A stretch of 24,085 nucleotides of DNA from Daedaleopsis sinensis (Eukaryota; Basidiomycota; Agaricomycetes; Polyporales; Polyporaceae), in assembly GCA_033807695.1 (NCBI GenBank), contig JAWMBF010000014.1, forward strand, positions 1 through 24,085. The letters are read 5' to 3'. Shown here piece by piece: positions 9,896 through 18,044 of the stretch (position 1 is its first letter; every line of letters begins with the position of its first letter). The translations under genes and the position numbers were made by a program. The notes beneath the pieces are model-generated. The model saw only the letters and a program-made list of their open reading frames with translations. It was not told the origin of the DNA and did no database searches.

Positions 9896-9987
9896 AATAC
9901 TATACCACTACTCGAAATGAGGTCTGTCCGAAAATCTCAAGCTTATAGATATCACACTATTTGTGCACTAATTGAGTTATATGTGTT

Positions 9988-12900
9988 CTAGAACAGTGTC
10001 ATATACATATGCAGGTCACTAAAGGGACTAACAAAAAAGGACTCGCATTCATCAAGTACCGTACTACTTTTCCAGTCTCGAGGAAAGATCCCACCGCGTG
10101 GGGCAATCGGAAAAAGATGGCAGCTGCGCCTGATCTTCTTCACTTCAATGACACTCGCCAGCAGAGCACGCTCAGGCTGCGGTCCCCGGCAACGAGTGAC
10201 CTTGTACATGCCATGTACAGGGTCAGGTTGAGTGAACGCTGTGAACCACTCAACGTAGGCAAGATGGCCCGGCGCCATCACACCAGGTAGGTGATCAGCA
10301 CACGCCTTCTTCGGTAGCGTGAAGATCAGCCGGACACGGCCGACGCGATACCCTGTAGTATGTGAGAGTATGTGAGAGCTTCGACTCGAACCAGTGATCG
10401 CAGTACGTACCTTCCACACCTGATGGTCCACCATGACCATCGTTCACGAGGACGGTATCAAAGCGGGCCGGCACAGGCCGTCCTTGCTTGTCACGGCGGG
10501 CAGGACGTGCATGTGTTGCATCACGAGTCGACTCCATGATTCCGAGCTGTTGCGCATCTTCAAGCAGGTACTTGATCTTGTGGTAAACCGGGAGCGCAGT
10601 GAACCGGTACCTAATCGACAAAGACGCCTCCTCAATTTCGGCAGATGATAGAGATGGATCGCGATAGGAGACGAGAAAGCGGGCCAGAGCGTCGCGGATG
10701 TATGTGGCTCCATATAGATTGACCGCGTCTATGAATTTGACGGCCTTGACTGATGGCCACTTCGTCATCTTGATGCGCGTGAGGGTCGGTGCGGGAGCAG
10801 CGTGAATATGAGAGGTAACCTGGGGACCAAGGTGAGGTGCTCGAGGAAGGTTAGAGGGGCGCGAGGGGCGTGAAGCGTTTGCGAAGTGGTTGAGACGCCA
10901 CTGTATGAACGCATCGTGCCGCATGATCTTCTCACGGCGCTCTAACCATAAAGTCATCTGCGGAAATTCGTCTCGGTGGTTCGTCGCGCGATAGGCTTCC
11001 TTAGCGAAGTCGATGTGCAGTCGCTCAGTGTATTGGGTGTCGTAATTGTCGGTGGTCCCAAACGCCTTGATTGAAAGGGGGTAGTGGTCAAGCGAGTGAA
11101 GCTTCGGAAACCTAAAATGAGTGCGAATCGCGAGGTCTATGAAAATATCCTTGTTGGCGTGGAAGCGTTCAAGAGCAGTGCGAAGGAGTACGAGAGTTTC
11201 GGAGGTGTGAGCCGGATAGCGTGCGAGATACAGGAAGTCGAGTATTGCGCGGACAGAGCGGACTAGACGGACGGGAGACAGGCCATCACGAAGCGGAAGA
11301 CCGACGACGAGGGCTATCATGAAGCGACAGATGTCGTCATGTTCCTTGCCGGTGACTCTTTGGAGTGTTGTGACTCCCTTCATGAAGAGTCGGATCTGGT
11401 GGTTGGGAGGGAGACGACGGCACCGTGCATCGATCTCGTCGGACCCGTAAGCGTCGCGGAGCCAAGATAGGACATGCTTGATCACTCCCTGGTAGAGCTG
11501 GTGGAGGATGTCGGGGGTAATGGATTGAAATATGTTGACGTACGGAAGATTGGACCAGAACGGCTGTCGGACGGGCTTGATGCCAGCGTCGCGGCAGGCC
11601 CGCGAGAAGGCTATGTTCGAGAGACTTGCTTGGTCGAGCGCATCGAGGACCTCCAAGACGTTGCGAAGCTCGCGGTTGGTGTCGATATCGGAGCCCATGT
11701 CATTGCGGTCAATGCGGCACTTCGGACACGTCCCGTTCTTGCAACAGGTCACAAGGAGCTGTTCGGGGTAGTCACCTATGTACATTGCGAATATCGGATG
11801 TCCACGCCGAACGACACCATCGCCGCTGGTCAATGCGATGCCATGAACGCCTGCTTTGGCGAGCGGTTTGAGGATCATGGACATGCACTTGTGATACAGG
11901 TTAGCATGAACGCGACGTCGTGCAGCTTGACTCGTGATATGTTCGAGGCGCGAAGACGGAAGGTACGCTAGCAATATCTGTCCCCGGCGGCTGGGCTTGC
12001 GACGGATGTCCTTTGGGAGATTGCCAATGGTGAGGTAAACGGGGTACGCAGTCTTGCTCCCGAAAACCGTCAGTTGCGTCTTGTCGGATGAGATTATGAT
12101 GGGGATGATAGTTGCGCCTGGCTTGTGTTTCTCGACAGCTTTCTGCAACACAACCGTGAGCGAGCAGCACGATTTTGGGCAGATATCAAGACATGGCAGA
12201 CGTACCTGTGTGTCCCACCACCAATTGCCGGTGTGCATGTCGAAATAGACACGGATCGTGTGGTCGGCGTCGGCGTAGTGGCGTTCAGGTGTGAAGACAA
12301 GGATCCCGGCGAATTCGGGATCGCCATACAAGGCTCGGACACACGCGATCACATCGCGGTAGAAAACTTCGAAGGCCTCGCCTGCGATGATAATTTCACG
12401 GCGGATGAACCGTGGGCGACCAGAGTCAAGCTTCTCGTCAATCATCTTGTTAAGTTCCCGAGAATTCTTGAAGGAGAGCCCGAGAAGCGAGACGAGCTGC
12501 TCGCAGATTCAGCAAGTCATCTGCAGAGTCGAGCGACGGAGGCGCAAATGTGTGAGGAGGTACGCACCTCTTCAATCTCTAGGAGTTCTGTCACTGCGGT
12601 CGAGCCGGGGCCGCGCATTTTAGCCCATTTCGCGAGCTTCCAGTCGACCGCCGATTTGAACGGCGCGTACGGATTTGAGCCGTCGTCGTCAAGAGCCCCT
12701 GCGTATCGCTCGTACGCGGTAGCATTTTGCTGTTGATTGAGAGGGGAGCCGGCGTGCTGTCCGAGGAATCGCACGACAAACGTCTTTGCGTGTAAATGGG
12801 CTTGCATGCGCTGTCTGCCTGCCTGTTCATGATGCCCAAAGGCCCCTGTAGCGGCAGCGTCTTGATCCGCTGGCCCAGCGTCGTCGTTCGAGGCGGGATC

Positions 12901-13416
12901 GGGGAGATCAGCGTCGTCCGGAGTAGCTGCATTGGCAGCCTGAGGGCTGAAGGGCGGCTCCCATGCCTGTCCCTCCTCGTAATCTTGAGCGTCCCGGTCT
13001 TCCTCGTCCTCCTCTCCAGGCTCTGCACCCTCTCCCTGATCCCAGTCTTCTTCGTCTTTCTCCTCTTGAGGACCTATGTACTCGTCATAGTCGTCCCAAT
13101 CTTCGTCTTGATATGCTCCGAAATAGTCTCCTTCGAACGGCTGTGGTTGTCCTAAAAAGGGCAGATCGTCGCCTGGTGGTGGGGAGCCATTAGAGGCTGA
13201 GCGTGGCGAGGGCGGAGATGACGGGAGCTGAGAGGGGGTTGCCGATCTTGAAGGCGAGCTGCTCATCGAAACATCTTGCTGGTCTAGCTCGGCGCGCCGT
13301 CGAATGCAAGCCGGCTTTTGCGTCTGAATGAGGTGCGAGGTGAGGCCACTCGGAGTGTACCACAGATCACAACCGAGGCACTGCTGAGTCGCGCGGTCAG
13401 TCCGGAAGCGAGACAT
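9988..13416 (-). CDS. Plavaka-type transposase of element C
   Basis: Exons (transcript order) 13416-12568, 12496-12206, 12142-10411 and 10352-9988 give 1,078 aa. Introns of 71, 63 and 58 bp occupy the same places as in the element B transposase. The first acceptor is fixed by an in-frame TGA upstream of it. Role as for the element B enzyme: nuclear cut-and-paste transposition. The N-terminus has a zinc-finger-like CLGC ... H ... C (residues 13-37). A long linker follows (about 50-180), very rich in Asp, Glu, Pro and Ser. The core shows GNWWWDTQ, SSDKTQL, SGDG, the Cys cluster CCKNGTCPKC, TPDILHQLYQGVIKH and ERLHIDFAKEAYRATNHR. It has SGDG where element B has CADG. It is about 100 aa longer than the element B protein, mostly in the linker. 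The frame is intact from ATG to stop; the C-terminal exon was confirmed by alignment to element B (GRVRLIFTLP against GHVRLIFTLP). Confidence 0.9.
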
Positions 13417-13656
13417 GGGGGAGAGATTAATGGGGCTGAGGCTCTTGACGAGTTAGCGAGGTGTAGTATTGAAGAGAACAGTGAGAGCGAAGGGGAGCGG
13501 ACTCCGGAGTCGTGACTGAGGTCACGCTGTGACAGGTCCCCAATAGGGCTCGTCCTGCCACGCAATCTCTTCCTCCTTCCCCCACCATACGATATCTCAC
13601 CCATTCCCTGCCAGTCAGTTAATTCCCTACTTAATACTTCTTTCCGATTCAACACC
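13417..13656. promoter_or_regulatory. Shared divergent promoter of element C
   Basis: The 240 bp between the two start codons. It contains the perfect palindrome GACTCCGGAGTC (13500-13511) directly followed by GTGAC-TGAG-GTCAC (13512-13525) and another GTGAC at 13528. A pyrimidine-rich leader (about 13563-13650) precedes the DUF6532 start. The stacked dyads look like a protein-binding site, possibly for one of the element's own proteins. Confidence 0.5.
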
Positions 13657-16480
13657 ATGGCCCCTCGCACCTCAAATCGCCCGATCGTCTTCTCGGATGA
13701 CGATGAACTTGAAGGCGAGCCTGGTAACACTCAGGTAGTGAACGACGAGCCCTCTCGTTCTCAAGGTCTGTCCCCAAGCTTAGCATTAGGGCTACCTTCT
13801 TTGAATGTTGCGGAATGGTACTGATTACTGCATTTATCAGGACGTGTCGCTAAGAACAAAGCCAATCAAGGTGAGCTTCTCGTCACGCTCAATGTTCATA
13901 GCACTATACGTACGCGATGACGTGGGGCATGTAGCTTGGCAGGATCTTATCCCAGGTGCACGCTCGAAGAACAAGTCGAAGGCGACTTCAGCGTCTGATG
14001 ACGGTGAGTCGCTCATATCCGCTGCTATCGATCAATAAGTTCTTGCCGCCGTGACTGCGCGCTATGAGTGTCCTACTCACTCGGGTCTTTGAACAGGGAA
14101 GCCGCGCCGTACCTCGAACACACCCTCCCAGACGAAGGTTGCTCGCAAGTATCTTCTTCCGGCGGTCGACGACTCGTCCGAGAGTGACAAGGAGGTGGGG
14201 CCCGGGGGCGCTGCTCACGCGCCAGGGTCGACTGGTCGCTCTGCAGGTTCTGCATCAGCAAACGGCCGGCACAAGCTGCAAGTTCCCAACACATCCAAGG
14301 TACGTACCTCACTCTCTCGTGTACCCAGTCGAGAGTTCAAGTTAAAAACCTCAATGAATCACCTCACACGCTGGCGCATCCTGACTCCCACGCCCACAAA
14401 GCCAAACAAATCGCTGCCGACGTCGTACAAGCCTCCGCACTCTGCCAGGAAGCCTTCCCATCCGGATTTAGGCGATAATGAGAACTCCAGCGGGGACGAG
14501 ACCGCGGACGAGGACAAGGACGATCCCTCGAACCACGGCGATGAACGCGAGGATGAAGACGCCGAGAGAACCGATGACGATGGCGACACTGACCTCCGCA
14601 AGCTTGAGAACAATCCGCGTGCCCTAGACGACCTGTTTGATGCCGAGGTGAGCGCTGTTTGTTGTGTCTCACTCAGATACAGTTACTCTGGCTTGCTACA
14701 GTATTACTCATTGTATTGACTTGCCCAGGAACCCTACTTCGTTGACTCAGACCGTGACCAGGATGTTGAGATGGGTACCCCGGACGACGATGAAGACCAG
14801 GGGCGCCAAACCTCTCAGAGCGGAAAGGCGCCTTCCAGGCGTGCACGCCACACCCGTGCAGATAGCGCTGACGAGCGCGAGAGTGGTGACGAAGTAGGTG
14901 TGTTATATATATATGTCTGTTCAGCTCTCATTATGTTTGTCATAGGTCGACGAACCTCCAGTCAAGAAAGTCAAGCCTACACCAGTCCGACGCTCATCGG
15001 CCGGCAAGAAATCACACAAGTCTGCTCGTCAGACCGCTGCTGTCAAAGCGAAAGGCGCAGACACGTTGAAGGGTAAGTATTGTGTCTTTCTTCGTGTCTG
15101 CTTACTGACTATTCTATCTAGGACGTGAGAAGACTCACAGTGCCACAGCTACCTCTGCCTCGAAGCGAAAACGCGAGAAGCCAAACGAGGTATGTATGCG
15201 CTTCCCCAGGGTGTACGTAGTCGTTCTAATCCGTACTTATACAGGAGATCGAATGGGGTAAGGAATGGCCCGCAAAACGGAGCCGTAATGACACGGTACG
15301 TACATACTCGATACATTGTTCGCGCAAAAATACTAGTTGACATTCCGGGTCATGGCTAGGCTCTCGACCCAAATGCCTCCAACCCAGCGACGACTATCTC
15401 TGACGATGACCACGACGACGATTCCGACGGGATCGAGCTCGTGCTCGATCAGTCAAAAGATCGCCTCGAACTCAAGCAGCAGCGCCCTCGCGTTCAGGCT
15501 GTTGTGTCCACCGCCATCGAGAACGTTAAGGCGGATCTTTGCCTTGTGAATGCCTATCCCGAGGGCCCCGAGAAGGTTTCAGAGTATGGGCGGCGCTGGC
15601 TCATTGCGGGTGCGAAGAAGCACAAGGACGCTGACATCATCCGACGCCTGAAGAGCGACAATGGTTACTGGCGCAAGATGGCTTCTCTCGTAAGCTGCAA
15701 CCGTCTACACTTACCGCGCACTGACATTGATCCTTTCAGGCTACGCAACGTATCTCGAACACCCGGGGCAAAGTGAAGAGGGTCGCTGAGCAGCTCCCCC
15801 CCATCTTCTACAGCCTCACCAGTGGCGACGCCAACTATGTGACATGGCTCACTGAGGGGAACCGATTCCTCTACCCTAACGATTACCGGGTAAATGTGTA
15901 CCTGTTCTCTGAGTGTATGGCATTACTGATAGCGTACTTCGACAGAACCGGACCGTTGTTGGTACAGAACCGTTCAATGTCCCTGTTTTTGAACATCTCC
16001 TGCGCACAGCCTTCTTCAACAAGACTCGAAGTACTGGATATCGGCTGCTTGATCGTTTCGAGTCATCTCTCCCCGACCGACCTGAAGAAAAGGAAATCCC
16101 GGGGCCCATGCTTGGCCTAGTCGCGACCGCTGTTTGTGTGCTTCCCGTCTTACATGGCCATCACTAATAACCTCCTCGCACCACCAGCTGTACGCCGCTA
16201 TCGAGGACTACCGAAGCCCGCGCTACAACGCGGCAGACTTCAACGGCAACATTTACCTCGATGTCTATCGGGATGTCATGACAATCCTCAACAACGTCAA
16301 GCGTGATCGTCCTCGCAAGTACCACAACATGATGCACAACTTCTACAAGAACATCTGGTGCGTTCCTCGCTGGAGATCTGTTTGCGCTGCTGACCATCTG
16401 TCTGTAGTATGGGATCTGGGCCATCCTCTCGTGGTACCGCCATCAACTTGCTGAACATCGCCGACATGCCTGACGAGTAG
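13657..16480 (+). CDS. DUF6532 protein carried by element C
   Basis: Exons 13657-13765, 13841-13870, 13956-14003, 14097-14299, 14402-14647, 14729-14893, 14946-15072, 15122-15189, 15245-15295, 15360-15689, 15740-15889, 15946-16131, 16188-16357 and 16408-16480 give 651 aa. The 102-bp intron 14300-14401 is uncertain: it is in frame without stops, and if retained the protein has 685 aa. The N-terminal half is disordered-looking, with alternating acidic blocks (ETADEDKDD) and Lys/Arg-rich blocks that resemble nuclear localisation signals (SKRKREK). The DUF6532 domain lies at about 385-628 (EYGRRWLIAGAKKHKDAD, RVAEQLPPIFYSL, GPMLGLVATA..AAIEDY). Its last four introns have the phases and places of those in the element B gene. 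Function unknown; the gene is adjacent and divergent to the transposase within the same termini. The donor at 16132 is GTTTGT, unusual but supported by frame and alignment. Confidence 0.85.
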
Positions 16481-17080
16481 GCCGTTGTCCTGTGACCGGG
16501 CATCTCGTCCTTCTCTCGTCTCTCTGGCTCGTCTGGACTGCTCGTACTGCTGCTTTAATGTCGCTAACGACCTGTGTATAGCTTATTCGATCTGCGCTAC
16601 ACCCGACACTCTGTTCCTTAACTCCATGCCATCTACCACCCCGACTAATCTCGCATCTTGGATATATGTACACTCACGATCTCCGTCTCGACTTAAGTCT
16701 TATGACTTGTTCATACTAGTCAACTCTGCTTTCTACGTATCCTGCCTCACTCTCCTTACTACCTCACATCCGTCCACCCTCTCTTACCTCGTTGATAGCA
16801 CATAGTTAGTACTGCCCTTACGCCTTCACCGCCTCACGTTCTTTACAATTTCGACGGTCGTTACACATCTGCTTGGTCTTGCGACAATAATAATTGTTTG
16901 ACCTTATGGATTGTGTGATAATCAACGGCTACAGATGTGGTTCCGAGAGAATGATCTGTAGTAATATTGCAATCTATCACGCTAAGTCGTCCTACTTGAG
17001 TGCTACTTGCTTGCTTACTGGCACAACTCTCGCCACTTTAGGAAGGGACCGATCTAAATTTCTACATCATACTAATGGAG
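16481..17080. other. Non-coding right arm of element C
   Basis: About 600 bp of AT-richer DNA with no supported gene; CT-rich just after the DUF6532 stop, as expected of a 3' untranslated region. Confidence 0.4.
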
Positions 17081-17092
17081 CATAAGTTGTGC
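17081..17092 (-). repeat. Right subterminal repeat of element C
   Basis: CATAAGTTGTGC, exact inverted copy of 9884-9895. Confidence 0.4.
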
Positions 17093-17122
17093 TATTGTGA
17101 CCTTTTACGTAGTATACACCCT

Positions 17123-17149
17123 AATCTGCAGGGGAGGGTTTTCCTGATG
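17123..17149 (-). repeat. Right terminal inverted repeat of element C
   Basis: 27 bp ending GGGTTTTCCTGATG, inverted partner of 9786-9812 (26 of 27). Followed by TG (17150-17151), the second target-duplication copy. Confidence 0.9.
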
Positions 17150-17151
17150 TG

Positions 17152-17426
17152 AGGGCCCCGCTGGCGTAGGGGGCGGGGGCTTCGCAAGGACACTGACAGC
17201 TAACGCTGCAGGCTTTCCGGCCGTTCTCGAAGCTCGGGCGCCCGAGCAATGGCTCTGCACAGTGCAGCAGCAGATCTACTTGGTATGCACACGTCCACGA
17301 AGCTCGCGACTCCGACCCGGGGGATATAGAACTCGAGCTCGAGCTCGATCGACTGCGGCCGCCGAGACGGAGTGGCAGACGTCGACGCTTCCGACGAGCA
17401 GAGCACTGTATGTCCAGCCTGTCTGA
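17152..17426 (+). pseudogene. Possible body of the host gene interrupted by element C
   Basis: Read without element C and one TG copy, the frame that begins at ATG 9773 continues here for 90 more complete codons to TGA at 17424-17426. The first part is Gly/Ala-rich, then FPAVLEARAPEQWLC. A GT donor at about 17281 (GTATGC after the codons for QQQIYL) could start an intron, so the true gene may extend further. I do not recognise the product. The GC-rich composition makes long open frames more likely by chance, so this rests on the leader, the start context and frame continuity together. Confidence 0.35.
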
Positions 17427-17675
17427 CTCGCGAATTCGAAGTGCGACTTGTTGTCTACGTCTACTCGACGTACGCCCGATCGTCCGAGTCGATTCGCGCG
17501 CGGACCCGTGTACACACGCGCCCACACCGCGTGCACGATCCGGACGAGACGGGCCCGAGCGGATGCTGCGAATCTGCAGTGTATGTTCGTCGTTTGTTGT
17601 CGAAACACTACATCTGTACGTAGGGGAGCTCAAGTCCAGACCGGAGATTCGAAGGCGTCGCTGGAGTAGCAAATA
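17427..17675. other. GC-rich spacer right of element C
   Basis: Open frames occur on both strands because of high GC, but none shows a recognisable product. It could include downstream exons of the interrupted gene. Confidence 0.3.
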
Positions 17676-17692
17676 GCAGCAGCAGCAGCAGT
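17676..17692. repeat. AGC trinucleotide microsatellite
   Basis: About six AGC units, followed by AGTAGTAAG. Short simple repeat in a non-coding spacer. Confidence 0.8.
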
Positions 17693-17712
17693 AGTAAGTA
17701 GTGGGTGGATGC

Positions 17713-17752
17713 GGGGACGGGGACGGGGACGGGGACGGGGACGGGGAGGGGG
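17713..17752 (+). repeat. GGGGAC hexamer tract, potential G-quadruplex
   Basis: Five perfect GGGGAC units, then GGGGAGGGGG. The plus strand has seven G runs of four or more separated by two bases or fewer, which satisfies the usual G-quadruplex pattern. It lies about 290 bp downstream of the amidase stop codon, on the opposite strand to that gene. The amidase transcript, if it reached this far, would carry the C-rich strand. Confidence 0.8.
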
Positions 17753-18044
17753 CAGCAGTCCGGGCCAGTCGAGGTCGTATAGCGGGTGTGTAGGCTGGAC
17801 CCGGAGGCGGGATTATACACGCGTAAGGTAAAATCGTGGGGCGTAGGCGATGTGAGCGGGATAGCTAAACCTGTACAGACGGGGCGCGTCAGTCTCAACT
17901 CAAAGGGGCGGCGACGGCGAGCAGACTCGGAGCCGGAGAGACGCACCAGGATCGAGGAGGCGGAGAAGGATACCCAGTAACCAATCAAAGCGCGCGAGAA
18001 CACAGACGGGGGCCGAGACGGGCGCAGCAGCGGCAGCGGCCAGC
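17753..18044. other. Downstream flank of the amidase gene
   Basis: No gene assigned. Includes the 3' untranslated region of the minus-strand amidase. Long open frames on both strands here reflect high GC. Confidence 0.4.

Larger units (their letters stand above)
9786..17149. mobile_element. Plavaka (CACTA-like) DNA transposon, element C, complete
   Basis: The element is 7,364 bp with 27-bp terminal inverted repeats (26 of 27 match) that start CATCAGGAAAACCCTCCC, flanked by TG at 9784-9785 and 17150-17151. It carries a transposase (minus, 9988-13416) and a DUF6532 gene (plus, 13657-16480) in the same divergent layout and orientation as element B. The two elements' proteins have diverged widely, so they are separate lineages, not a recent duplication. 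The near-perfect terminal repeats and intact frames suggest a comparatively young or still mobile copy. Confidence 0.9.

Noticed and set aside
9487..9948. 153-codon plus-strand open frame
   Set aside because: It starts inside element B, crosses the host strip and ends inside element C, so it spans two transposon termini and cannot be a real gene.
10353..10410. tRNA-like GGTTCGAGTC on the minus strand
   Set aside because: It resembles a T-loop but lies in a spliced transposase intron, and no acceptor, D or anticodon stem can be drawn around it.
12125..12736. 203-codon plus-strand frame opposite the element C transposase
   Set aside because: It lies antisense across three transposase exons and two introns with confirmed frame; a shadow.
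17330..17352. CTCGAG/GAGCTC repeats as a regulatory array
   Set aside because: Only about three units of a self-complementary hexamer in GC-rich DNA; no supporting context.
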